Part shown: positions 1-6,208 of the stretch, piece by piece | How positions within the stretch are numbered: the first letter of the stretch is position 1 | How the letters are laid out: each line of letters opens with the position of its first letter | DNA from: Nautiliaceae bacterium | GTDB lineage: Bacteria; Campylobacterota; Campylobacteria; Campylobacterales; Nautiliaceae | NCBI GenBank assembly: GCA_027035735.1 | Contig: JALVUH010000131.1 | Coordinates: 1 to 6,208, forward strand | Reading direction: 5' to 3' | Length of the DNA: 6,208 bases | Notes under the pieces: model-generated | Told to the model about the DNA's origin: nothing | What the model saw: the letters and a program-made list of their open reading frames with translations, nothing else | The model's database searches: none | Made by a program: the position numbers and the translations under genes

Positions 1-1042
1 CTTTATCATTTTCTTCAGGCTTTCCTATAGTAATTCTAATAGCATCAAATCCATAACTTGCCATATCTCTTACAATAATTCCTCTTTTTAAAAGTTCATT
101 TGCTATTTTTGTAGAATTTTTTATAAATAATACAATAAAATTAGTATAACTCTCTATATAATCAAATCCTTTCTCTTTTGCAAATTCAATATATTTTTGC
201 ATTTCTTTAAAATTATTTTCAATCCCCATTTTTACCCATTCATTATCCTCAAGAGCTTTACTTGCTGCAATTTGTGAAAGAATTGTAATATTAAATGGAG
301 GTCTTAATTTATGAAGATTTTTTATAATAAATTCATTCGCTATTCCATACCCAACTCTCATTCCTCCAAGACCATAAGCTTTAGAAAAAGTTCCAGTATA
401 AAGCACATTTTTATATTTTAATATATCTTTTGGTTTAATTTCTTTATTTTTATCTTTATATGAAGCAAATTCTTGATAAGCCCCATCAATTAAAATTAAA
501 GTTTCTTCATCAATTTTTTCAATAAATTCAAATACATCTTTACTATCTAAACACTCTCCTAATGGATTATTTGGCACACAAAGAAAAATAATTTCTGGTT
601 TTTGTTGTTTATAAATTTCATAAAATTCATCTAAATTATGAGTAATTGATTTTGTTTTTAAAATTTCTGCCCCTATTTGTTTAGAATATATTTCATACAT
701 TGCAAATGTAATTCCTGCCATTAAAACTTTTTTAGGTTTTATCCCTCTTACTGCAAATTCTATAACTTGATCACTTCCTGCTCCAATTATAATATTTTCA
801 AAATTAACTTCAAATTTTTTTGCAAGCTTATTTTTTAATTCGTAAAAACTATCATCAGGATATCTATGCATAAGATGTGAATTTTTTTTAACTTCATCAA
901 TAACTCTTGGAGATGGACCATATGGATTTTCATTACTTGCCAATTTTATAATATCTTCTGGTTTTATACCATATTCTCTAACTACTAATTCAATTGGTTT
1001 ACCCGCTTCATAAGTTTTTAAATTTTCAAGAGTTTCAAACAT
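1..1042 (-). CDS. hisC: Histidinol-phosphate aminotransferase, 3' end cut by window
   Basis: This is a PLP-dependent class I/II aminotransferase that converts imidazole-acetol phosphate and glutamate to histidinol phosphate in cytosolic histidine synthesis. I translated 347 codons from the ATG at 1042; the frame is still open at position 1. Family proteins are about 350-370 residues, so only roughly the last 20 are missing. Visible motifs are ASNENPYGPS (residues 35-44), RYPD (60-63), GAGSD (88-92), CVPNNPLG (155-162), IDGAYQEF (185-192), the PLP-lysine motif TFSKAYGLGGMRVGY with K221 as the Schiff-base lysine, and R336 in AIRITIG, which should bind the substrate carboxylate. Most HisC proteins have DEAY where this one has DGAY. 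The gene starts 9 bases after pheA and uses AAAGGA 5 bases upstream. An ATG 5 bases further upstream is out of frame. Other aminotransferases of the family (aromatic or Cobalamin CobD type) are possible, but the motif set fits HisC best. Confidence 0.93.
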   Translation of the reverse strand, partial: MFETLENLKTYEAGKPIELVVREYGIKPEDIIKLASNENPYGPSPRVIDEVKKNSHLMHRYPDDSFYELKNKLAKKFEVNFENIIIGAGSDQVIEFAVRGIKPKKVLMAGITFAMYEIYSKQIGAEILKTKSITHNLDEFYEIYKQQKPEIIFLCVPNNPLGECLDSKDVFEFIEKIDEETLILIDGAYQEFASYKDKNKEIKPKDILKYKNVLYTGTFSKAYGLGGMRVGYGIANEFIIKNLHKLRPPFNITILSQIAASKALEDNEWVKMGIENNFKEMQKYIEFAKEKGFDYIESYTNFIVLFIKNSTKIANELLKRGIIVRDMASYGFDAIRITIGKPEENDK

Positions 1043-1047
1043 AACAT

Positions 1048-1053
1048 TCCTTT
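1048..1053 (-). promoter_or_regulatory. Ribosome binding site of hisC, overlapping the pheA stop
   Basis: AAAGGA lies 5 bases before the hisC ATG at 1042, and its first bases fall inside the pheA TAA stop (1054-1052). Ribosomes finishing pheA therefore sit directly on the hisC start signal. This supports translational coupling and settles the choice of the 1042 start over the out-of-frame ATG at 1047. Confidence 0.75.
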
Positions 1054-2119
1054 AACAATCTTTAAGATAACTTCCAAGCCAAATCATATTATTTTTTTCT
1101 ATTATCTCTTTTACATCTTTATCATCAATATGTCCTTCAAAATCCAAATAAAACCATGCATTGAAAGTATCATCTTTGTTTGGTCTAGATTCTATTTTTA
1201 AAATATTAATATTTTTCTCTTTAAAATTCTTTAAAAGTTCAAAAAGCGCACCACTTTTATGAGAAGTTTTAGCTATAACACTTGTTTTATCTTTACCAGA
1301 TTTTTGAGTTTTAAAGTCACTTATTACAATAAATCTAGTTCTATTAGCTAAATTATCTTCTATTTTTTCAAAAAGTAAAGGCACATTATAAAGTTTTGCG
1401 GCAATTTTAGAACATATTGCTCCACTTAATTCATCTTTACTTGCTAACTGAGCAGCTTTTGCTGTTGATTCTGTAGGAATAAACTCTATATCCAAAAGAC
1501 CATGAGTTTCAAGAAAATTCAAGCATTGATTATAACCCTGAGGATGTGAATATATTCTTTTTATCTTCGTAATATCATCTTGAAGTGATGCAAAAGAGTG
1601 ATGAATATCCATACAAATTTCTGCTACTATTTTTACATTATATTTTTTTAAAGAATCAAGTGTAATACCAACAACTCCCTCCGTATTATTTTCAATAGGC
1701 ACAACTCCATATTTTGCTTCTTTATTTGCAACTGTTTTAAAAACAGCTTCTATATTAAGAAGTGGCAAATATCTAGCATTTGCTCCAAAACGAGATTCTG
1801 CCGCTTGATGAGTATATGTTCCAATCGGTCCTAAAAATGCAACTCTTTCTTTTCTTTCAAGTGCTCTACTTATCGCGAATATTTCAAGAAAAATAGCTTC
1901 AATCTCATCTTTTCCTAAAATTCCGTTTTGTCTTTTTGATAAAGAAGTTAATCTATCAATTATCTCTTTTTCTCTCTCAGGTCTATAAACAGGAGTATTT
2001 GAATTATTTTTTAGTTCTCCTACTTTTTTTACGATTTTCATTCTTTCATTCAATAAAGCTAAAATCTGATTATCAATCTTATCAATTTCATTTCTTAATT
2101 TTTTTAATTCATTCTCCAT
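1052..2119 (-). CDS. pheA: Bifunctional chorismate mutase / prephenate dehydratase (P-protein)
   Basis: This 355-residue protein carries out two steps of phenylalanine synthesis in the cytosol: chorismate to prephenate, then prephenate to phenylpyruvate. Residues 1-90 form the all-helical AroQ chorismate mutase domain, with likely active-site R9, R26, K37 and the R46-PERE-50 stretch. The prephenate dehydratase domain spans about 91-270. It opens with VAFLGPIGTYTHQAA (93-107), contains VVPIENNTEG (139-148) and ESTAKAAQ (217-224), and ends with the signature NRTRFIVI (259-266). A C-terminal ACT domain (about 278-352) has the GALFELL (290-296) and ESRP (310-313) motifs that bind phenylalanine in this family, so feedback inhibition by Phe is expected. 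The length is normal for a P-protein. The start has a good Shine-Dalgarno, AGGGAG at 2130-2125, and lies inside the end of the upstream HAD gene with an 11-base overlap. hisC follows 9 bases downstream. Confidence 0.97.
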   Translation of the reverse strand: MENELKKLRNEIDKIDNQILALLNERMKIVKKVGELKNNSNTPVYRPEREKEIIDRLTSLSKRQNGILGKDEIEAIFLEIFAISRALERKERVAFLGPIGTYTHQAAESRFGANARYLPLLNIEAVFKTVANKEAKYGVVPIENNTEGVVGITLDSLKKYNVKIVAEICMDIHHSFASLQDDITKIKRIYSHPQGYNQCLNFLETHGLLDIEFIPTESTAKAAQLASKDELSGAICSKIAAKLYNVPLLFEKIEDNLANRTRFIVISDFKTQKSGKDKTSVIAKTSHKSGALFELLKNFKEKNINILKIESRPNKDDTFNAWFYLDFEGHIDDKDVKEIIEKNNMIWLGSYLKDC

Positions 2120-2867
2120 TCTCTCTCCCTAAAATCTCCATATATTCTTTTAAATCTTTTACAATTAAATCAGGATTAGCACTAATCTCTTTTTTACTTT
2201 TAATTTTACCAGTTAATACTAAAACACTTTTCATTCCTAGCTCTTTTGCTGGGATTAAATCTCCATGCAAATCATCGCTTATAATGGTAATTTTATCAAA
2301 ATTAAGTCCTATTTTTTTACTAGCTTCAAGAAAAAATTTTTTACTTGGCTTTCCAAAAACTTGATAATCTTTACCTGTTGCAAACTTTAACATCTCTAAA
2401 ATAGCTCCAAGTCCTGGATATCTTTTATCATTTTTAACATAAAGAGAAGTTTTATGCATACCATAAAGTTTAGCACCTTTAAGCAAGGTTTCAATTATTT
2501 CACTAATCTCTTCAGGAGAATAAACTTTTATTCCTAAAATTACTGCTTCAGGATTTTGAGAAGTTTTAAAATTATTTTTGATAATTTCTACAAATTTTTC
2601 ATTTCCATAAGGCTTTAAAGTTACATTTTTTAGCTCTTTTTTTATAATCATAAGTGGGTCTATATATTGATTTTCATCAAATTTAAATCCTAAATTTTGA
2701 AGATATTTTATAAATTCGTTTGATTCTTTTTTTGTATTGTTTGTAACTAAAACAAAAGGAATATTTTTTTTATTTAAAAATTCAATAAATTCAATCGCTC
2801 CAGGAAGAGGCAAAAAATTTTTATCATCAATTAAAGTCCCTTGAATATCAATAAAATATCCTCTCAT
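2109..2867 (-). CDS. HAD-IIA family hydrolase, substrate unknown
   Basis: This 252-residue cytosolic protein belongs to the haloacid dehalogenase superfamily, subfamily IIA (NagD-like). Motif I is DIQGTLID at 7-14, with D7 the expected nucleophile. Motif II is VTNNT with T42, motif III is FGKPS with K173, and motif IV is ISDDLHGDL with D198 and D203 as metal ligands. The typical C2 cap lies between about residues 70 and 170, and the LVLTGK ending of the core (217-221) is usual for IIA. The second Asp of motif I, the general acid/base in most HAD phosphatases, is Gln (Q9). Some IIA proteins such as LHPP and HDHD2 carry Ser there, so the change is not unknown, but the activity may be altered. 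The start is forced because D7 is six residues in and the next Met is at 73. The Shine-Dalgarno is poor, with AGG almost touching the ATG, so translation probably depends on lysA, which ends 2 bases upstream. The same position between lysA and pheA is, from memory, occupied by a HAD gene in Campylobacter. Confidence 0.88.
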   Translation of the reverse strand: MRGYFIDIQGTLIDDKNFLPLPGAIEFIEFLNKKNIPFVLVTNNTKKESNEFIKYLQNLGFKFDENQYIDPLMIIKKELKNVTLKPYGNEKFVEIIKNNFKTSQNPEAVILGIKVYSPEEISEIIETLLKGAKLYGMHKTSLYVKNDKRYPGLGAILEMLKFATGKDYQVFGKPSKKFFLEASKKIGLNFDKITIISDDLHGDLIPAKELGMKSVLVLTGKIKSKKEISANPDLIVKDLKEYMEILGRENGE

Positions 2868-2869
2868 TC

Positions 2870-4078
2870 CTACACCATATAATCAATTTCACAAGCAATT
2901 AAATCTTCAAATGTTTCTCTTCTTCTAATGAGCCTATCACTTCCATTTTCTACTGCCACCTCAGCCGCTCTTGGACGAGTATTATAGTTGCTACTCATTG
3001 TAAATCCATAAGCTCCAGCTGAATGGATTACTACCAAATCTCCTGGATTAGTTTGCGGAATTTCTATATTTTTTGCAAAAAAATCTCCACTCTCACACAC
3101 AGGTCCTACAATATTGGCTTTTGAAATTTCTGGATTTTTTACTGAGCTTAAAACTTCTACTTTATGGTATGCATTATATAGACTTGGTCTTATTAAATCA
3201 TTCATTGCACCATCTACTATTACAAATCTCTTATCTCCATTTACTTTTTCATATAATACTTTAGTCAAAAAATATCCTCCATTACCAACCAAAAATCTCC
3301 CAGGCTCACACACAATTGTCAAATCAAGTCCTGAAAGAGTTGATAAAATAGCTTGTGCATAATCATATGGCTCAATTAATTCTTCATCTTTATATCTTAT
3401 ACCAAGACCTCCACCTACATCAAAAAATTTAATATCAACTTTTATGGCTTTAAGACTTCTTACCAAATCTGCTACTATCTGGCTAGCTTCTTTAATTGGT
3501 TCAAGTTCTGTTAATTGACTTCCTATATGAAAATGAATCCCAACAGGATTTAAATATTCACTTTTTTGTGCAAATATATACATTTTTTTAGCTGTTTCTA
3601 TATCAACACCAAATTTATTTTCATGAAGTCCAGTTGATATATATGGATGCGTTTTTGGGTCTATATTTGGATTAACTCTTATAGAAATTCTTGCAACCTT
3701 TCCTAATTCTTTTGCTATATCATGCACTCTTGCAAGTTCTGCTTCACTTTCAACATTTATCATTAAAATATCTTTAATTAAAGCCTCTTGAATCTCATCA
3801 TCTCTTTTACCAACCCCACTAAAAATAATTTTATATTTATCTACTCCAGCAAGAAGTGCTCTTTTAACTTCACCAATACTTACACAATCTGCTCCGCTTC
3901 CAAGATTTGAAAAATGTTTTATAACACTTAAATTTGAATTCGCTTTAATAGCATAAGCAATTATGCTTTTTCTTGCTTTAAAAGCTTTTTTTAATTTATT
4001 AAATTGTTCAGTAAAATGATCAAAATCATATACATAAAGAGGTGTATCATATTTTTGTGCTAATTCTTTAAAATTCAT
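2870..4078 (-). CDS. lysA: Diaminopimelate decarboxylase
   Basis: LysA removes CO2 from meso-diaminopimelate to give L-lysine, the last step of the DAP pathway, and uses PLP in the cytosol. I place the start at the ATG at 4078 (402 residues, MNFKELAQ...) and not at an in-frame ATG at 4105, because AAGGAG lies 5 bases before 4078 and the nine extra N-terminal residues look like translated leader. With this start, YAIKAN at 42-47 holds the PLP lysine K45, HFHIGSQ is at 182-188, the phosphate-binding GGGLGI is at 222-227, EPGR is at 258-261, CESGD with the active-site Cys is at 328-332 and AGAYGF with Y357 is at 354-359. These mark a fold III (alanine racemase-like) decarboxylase with an N-terminal TIM barrel and a C-terminal beta domain. 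CESGD and the length fit LysA better than ornithine/arginine or carboxynorspermidine decarboxylases. The start overlaps the end of the upstream permease by 11 bases. The stop is TAG. Confidence 0.96.
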   Translation of the reverse strand: MNFKELAQKYDTPLYVYDFDHFTEQFNKLKKAFKARKSIIAYAIKANSNLSVIKHFSNLGSGADCVSIGEVKRALLAGVDKYKIIFSGVGKRDDEIQEALIKDILMINVESEAELARVHDIAKELGKVARISIRVNPNIDPKTHPYISTGLHENKFGVDIETAKKMYIFAQKSEYLNPVGIHFHIGSQLTELEPIKEASQIVADLVRSLKAIKVDIKFFDVGGGLGIRYKDEELIEPYDYAQAILSTLSGLDLTIVCEPGRFLVGNGGYFLTKVLYEKVNGDKRFVIVDGAMNDLIRPSLYNAYHKVEVLSSVKNPEISKANIVGPVCESGDFFAKNIEIPQTNPGDLVVIHSAGAYGFTMSSNYNTRPRAAEVAVENGSDRLIRRRETFEDLIACEIDYMV

Positions 4079-5090
4079 TTTTTCTCCTTGTAATATAAAT
4101 ATCAATAATTATTAAAATAATAAAAATAAAACTTAAACTCCAATAAGGTAAAACACCCTGCTTTGAAAATTTATATAAAATAAGCATACCTCCCCAAACT
4201 AAAACACTTAAACTTATGGATTTTACCATAAAAAGCACAGTATTAGAAATTCTTATATGAATTGGTGAAATTAAAAAAATAAAATAAATAAGTGCTAACA
4301 TACTAAGAGGTGTAAAAATTTTGAAAAAAACTATAGAAAGTATTGTATTCAAATCAATATTTTTAAAATATTTTATAGTTAAATATGCATCATAAAAAGA
4401 TATATCTCTTAATTTTTGAAGATTTGAAAGTATTTTTGGTTTAAAATTTTTTAAAAAAATTAAATTGCTATTTTCTTTTATCCATCTTTTTTGATTAATA
4501 AAATCAATTTGTGCATTATTTGTAACCCATACATCATTTTTAAATATAGCTTTTTTTGCAAAAATAGTCTTTACAACTCTATTATTTTTTATCTCTATTA
4601 CATTTATATTTTGAGCTGTTTTTAAAATTGGATTTAATTTTTGAATATAAATTACTTTGTTTTGATATTTTAAAAAAATATTTTGTGTATTTAATCTTCT
4701 TGCATCTTTTATAGCTTGTGCATATTCATTAGAATATGCCAACTTTGAACTCTGTATACCAAACATCAAAATAATAATGCCAATAGATGTAAATAAAAAA
4801 GGTTTTAATATTTTTTTTGGCATAAATCCAAGCGAATAAAAACTAACTAATTCATTAAATTTTATCATTTGATTTAATGTTAGTAAAAATCCAAATATTA
4901 AAGAAAGAGGATAAAGAGTCAAAGAAGCATAAACAAATACATAAAAAATATACAAAATAATTAAGTTTGAAGAAGAAGGCATTTTAGAAATACTAAAAAG
5001 TACAGAAACTACTGCATATAAAAAAGATATTGCAAAAAATATTATCAAAAAATTTTTTAAATACTTTTTAAAAATATAAAAAAAATACAT
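4068..5090 (-). CDS. LptF/LptG family (YjgP/YjgQ) LPS export permease, LptG-like
   Basis: This is an inner-membrane permease subunit of the LptB2FG transporter, which extracts lipopolysaccharide from the inner membrane and feeds it to LptC/LptA. With the ATG at 5090 it has 340 residues, close to the roughly 360 of E. coli LptF and LptG. Hydrophobic segments at about 10-33, 45-72 and 97-114 are followed by a long polar, beta-rich stretch (about 115-240, the expected periplasmic jellyroll domain), then further segments at about 250-275, 283-305 and 314-332. The loop QMIKFNELVSFYSLGF (about 74-89) matches the cytoplasmic coupling-helix region that contacts LptB. The sequence before it (ILYIFYVFVY...LYPLSLIFG) resembles LptG more than LptF, but I cannot settle this by eye. 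A GTG at 5096 would add two residues. I prefer the ATG because it shares a base with the pth stop (TGATG). No clear Shine-Dalgarno is seen before either start, which suggests coupling to pth. Confidence 0.88.
   Translation of the reverse strand: MYFFYIFKKYLKNFLIIFFAISFLYAVVSVLFSISKMPSSSNLIILYIFYVFVYASLTLYPLSLIFGFLLTLNQMIKFNELVSFYSLGFMPKKILKPFLFTSIGIIILMFGIQSSKLAYSNEYAQAIKDARRLNTQNIFLKYQNKVIYIQKLNPILKTAQNINVIEIKNNRVVKTIFAKKAIFKNDVWVTNNAQIDFINQKRWIKENSNLIFLKNFKPKILSNLQKLRDISFYDAYLTIKYFKNIDLNTILSIVFFKIFTPLSMLALIYFIFLISPIHIRISNTVLFMVKSISLSVLVWGGMLILYKFSKQGVLPYWSLSFIFIILIIIDIYITRRKNEF
4084..4089 (-). promoter_or_regulatory. Ribosome binding site that fixes the lysA start
   Basis: A strong AAGGAG lies 5 bases before the ATG at 4078, within the last codons of the permease gene. 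It sits inside the longer reading frame from 4105 and argues for the shorter, 402-residue LysA. Confidence 0.8.
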
Positions 5091-5629
5091 CAGCACTGCT
5101 TTTTGGAATATTTTGAAGCAGCATTTTCAATATCGTCTATTGCTTTTTTAATATTTTCAAAATTTTTCCTTATACATTCTAACTCTTCTTTACTAAAATC
5201 ACTTAATACATAATTTATAACTTCTTCTTTCTTCTCAGGTCTTCCAACGCCAATTCTTATTCTATAATAATCATTTCCTATATGAGCATCAATTGATTTT
5301 AAACCATTATGACCACCACTACTTCCACCTCTTTTAAATCTCAAAGCTCCCAATTTTAAATCAATATCATCATGAATAACAATAATATCTTTATTATCAA
5401 ATTTATAAAAATTTTTTACTAAAACAACGCTTTCTCCACTTAAATTCATAAAAGTAGAAGGTTTTAAAAAAAGATATTCACCTGATTTAAAAAGTTCACC
5501 TTTAAATTTTGAAGAAATTTTTGAAGCATTAAATTTATCTATTAAATAATCAACTGCCAAAAATCCAACATTATGACGATTCAATTCATATTTTTTCCCA
5601 GGATTTCCAAGACCAACTATTAATTTCAT
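5090..5629 (-). CDS. pth: Peptidyl-tRNA hydrolase
   Basis: Pth cleaves the ester bond of peptidyl-tRNAs that drop off stalled ribosomes, releasing free tRNA in the cytosol; it is essential in most bacteria. The 179-residue length is normal for the bacterial Pth1 family. The conserved elements are all present: GLGNPG (6-11) with N9, RHNVGF (18-23) with the catalytic H19, KPSTFMNLSG (56-65) with N62, HDDIDL (86-91) with D87 next to the catalytic His, GGSSGGHNGLKS (101-112) with H107 and N108, and RIRIGVGRP (123-131). They correspond to E. coli N10, H20, N68, D93 and N114. The start ATG is preceded by AAGAGG (5639-5634) 4 bases upstream, a moderate ribosome binding site. rplY lies 31 bases upstream, a pairing common in many bacteria. 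The TGA stop shares its last base with the next gene's ATG. Confidence 0.98.
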   Translation of the reverse strand: MKLIVGLGNPGKKYELNRHNVGFLAVDYLIDKFNASKISSKFKGELFKSGEYLFLKPSTFMNLSGESVVLVKNFYKFDNKDIIVIHDDIDLKLGALRFKRGGSSGGHNGLKSIDAHIGNDYYRIRIGVGRPEKKEEVINYVLSDFSKEELECIRKNFENIKKAIDDIENAASKYSKKQC

Positions 5630-5642
5630 TTAACCTCTTTAA

Positions 5643-5655
5643 CCCCAAAAAGGGG
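5643..5655 (-). other. Small GC hairpin between rplY and pth
   Basis: On the transcribed strand this reads CCCCTTTTTGGGG, a perfect 4-bp G:C stem with a 5-base loop, standing out in an AT-rich region. It is flanked upstream by a T run just after the rplY stop and downstream by GTTAAAGAGG, which contains the pth ribosome binding site. No T run follows it in the direction of transcription, so it is not a standard terminator. It could act as an RNA processing or stability element or tune pth translation. The stem is short, so chance is also possible. Confidence 0.4.
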
Positions 5656-5660
5656 AAAAA

Positions 5661-6197
5661 TTATTTAGCTTTTACAACCCCAACTACTGGAATAGATGGA
5701 TTTAAGTAGCACTCAACACCTTCTGGCATTTCAATATCTCTAATTAAAATATTATCACCTACATCAAGATTACTTATATCAAGTTCAAAATAATCTGGTA
5801 GATTCTCAGGTGTTGATTTTACTTTAATTCTTCTTCTATGGAATACTAAAACACCTTTATTTTTTAATCCAATTGGAGTTCCTTTAACTTTAATTGGAAC
5901 ATAAAAATATTGTTTTATACCATCTTGAGCCATTAATAAATCAACATGCAAAATATCACCTGTGATTGGATCTTTTTGATATTCTTGAACTACAACTTTA
6001 TATTCTTTATCTCCAACTTTTACTGGAAAAATTAAGTGTTCTTTATTTTTTAATGTTTTTATAAAATCACCTTTTTTGAATGCAGCATTTACGTTTTCTT
6101 GACCTTTTCCATAAATGTTTGCAATCAGATAACCATCCCTTCTAAGCTTTTTTGTATAAGCTTTTGAGGTACTCTCTCTGATAATTCCTTCAAGCAT
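5661..6197 (-). CDS. rplY: 50S ribosomal protein L25, long CTC/TL5 form
   Basis: L25 binds 5S rRNA in the central protuberance of the large ribosomal subunit. This 178-residue protein is the two-domain CTC (general stress protein/TL5) form rather than the roughly 94-residue E. coli form. The N-terminal L25 domain (about 1-90) begins LEGIIRESTSKAYTKKLRRDG and includes IANIYGKG (25-32) and the signature QEYQKDPITGDILHVDLL (71-88). The C-terminal TL5 beta domain (about 95-178) has VPIKVKGTPIGLKNKGV (100-116) and ends in the typical IPVVGVVKAK. The first residues are basic, as expected for rRNA binding. The start at 6197 is supported by AAGGAG 5 bases upstream at the very edge of the window. It is the first gene seen in this run, so the operon promoter probably lies beyond 6208. 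Confidence 0.97.
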   Translation of the reverse strand: MLEGIIRESTSKAYTKKLRRDGYLIANIYGKGQENVNAAFKKGDFIKTLKNKEHLIFPVKVGDKEYKVVVQEYQKDPITGDILHVDLLMAQDGIKQYFYVPIKVKGTPIGLKNKGVLVFHRRRIKVKSTPENLPDYFELDISNLDVGDNILIRDIEMPEGVECYLNPSIPVVGVVKAK

Positions 6198-6202
6198 AAT
6201 CT

Positions 6203-6208
6203 CTCCTT
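6203..6208 (-). promoter_or_regulatory. Ribosome binding site of rplY
   Basis: A strong AAGGAG ends 5 bases before the rplY ATG at 6197 and touches the window edge. It confirms that start and shows the rplY gene is complete here. Confidence 0.75.

Noticed and set aside
1936..2364. Open frame of 142 codons on the plus strand
   Set aside because: It lies wholly opposite pheA and the HAD gene, its product is a low-complexity run of Leu, Ile, Phe and Ser typical of antisense of AT-rich coding DNA, and it has no recognisable domain.
3073..3362. Two short plus-strand frames (3073-3264 and 3114-3362)
   Set aside because: Both are antisense to the well-supported lysA, overlap each other in different frames, and show no recognisable domain.
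4081..5090. Runs of A and T across the permease gene as possible promoters or repeats
   Set aside because: They lie within a conserved membrane-protein gene, fit its Lys-, Phe- and Ile-rich codons in a low-GC genome, and show no spaced -35/-10 pair or repeated unit that stands out.
5643..5655. Reading the rplY-pth hairpin as a Rho-independent terminator
   Set aside because: In the direction of transcription the T run comes before the stem, not after it. On the plus strand the stem is followed by A, not T. The stem is only 4 bp.
1..6208. Mobile elements, CRISPR arrays, tRNA or rRNA genes, defence systems
   Set aside because: Nearly every base is covered by recognised housekeeping genes on one strand, and no direct repeats, terminal inverted repeats, transposase, or tRNA-like sequences were seen.

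Overview
The window is a slice of an AT-rich bacterial chromosome. All seven genes lie on the minus strand, so transcription runs from position 6208 towards position 1. The low GC content (estimated by eye, not counted), the protein sequences and above all the gene order point to Campylobacterota (Epsilonproteobacteria). From memory, Campylobacter jejuni carries the same order at about Cj0311 to Cj0317: rplY/ctc, pth, a YjgP/YjgQ membrane protein, lysA, a HAD hydrolase, pheA, hisC. Helicobacter pylori keeps the first three genes. A thermophilic, very AT-rich member such as Nautiliales (Nautilia, Caminibacter, Lebetimonas) is plausible, but the sequence alone does not fix the genus.

Layout in transcription order: rplY (6197-5661, ribosomal protein L25 of the long CTC form), pth (5629-5090, peptidyl-tRNA hydrolase), an LptF/LptG-family permease for lipopolysaccharide export (5090-4068), lysA (4078-2870, diaminopimelate decarboxylase), a HAD-IIA hydrolase of unknown substrate (2867-2109), pheA (2119-1052, chorismate mutase/prephenate dehydratase with an ACT domain) and hisC (1042-1, cut by the window edge just before its C-terminus). 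Spacing is very tight. The pth/permease junction shares one base. The permease/lysA and HAD/pheA junctions each overlap by 11 bases. lysA/HAD are 2 bases apart and pheA/hisC 9 bases apart. The only gap of any size, 31 bases between rplY and pth, holds a small GC hairpin. No internal promoter or terminator is visible, so this looks like one operon whose promoter and end both lie outside the window.

The genes form two themes. The upstream part serves translation (a 5S rRNA-binding ribosomal protein and recycling of peptidyl-tRNA) and the cell envelope (LPS transport). The downstream part is amino-acid synthesis: lysine from meso-diaminopimelate, phenylpyruvate from chorismate, and an aminotransferase that works in histidine synthesis and could also finish phenylalanine. 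No RNA gene, mobile element, CRISPR array or phage gene was seen. This is an ordinary housekeeping region and I see no convincing new system. The points worth a second look are small: a changed catalytic motif in the HAD protein, a Gly in a usually acidic position of HisC, a possible double role for HisC, and the rplY-pth hairpin.
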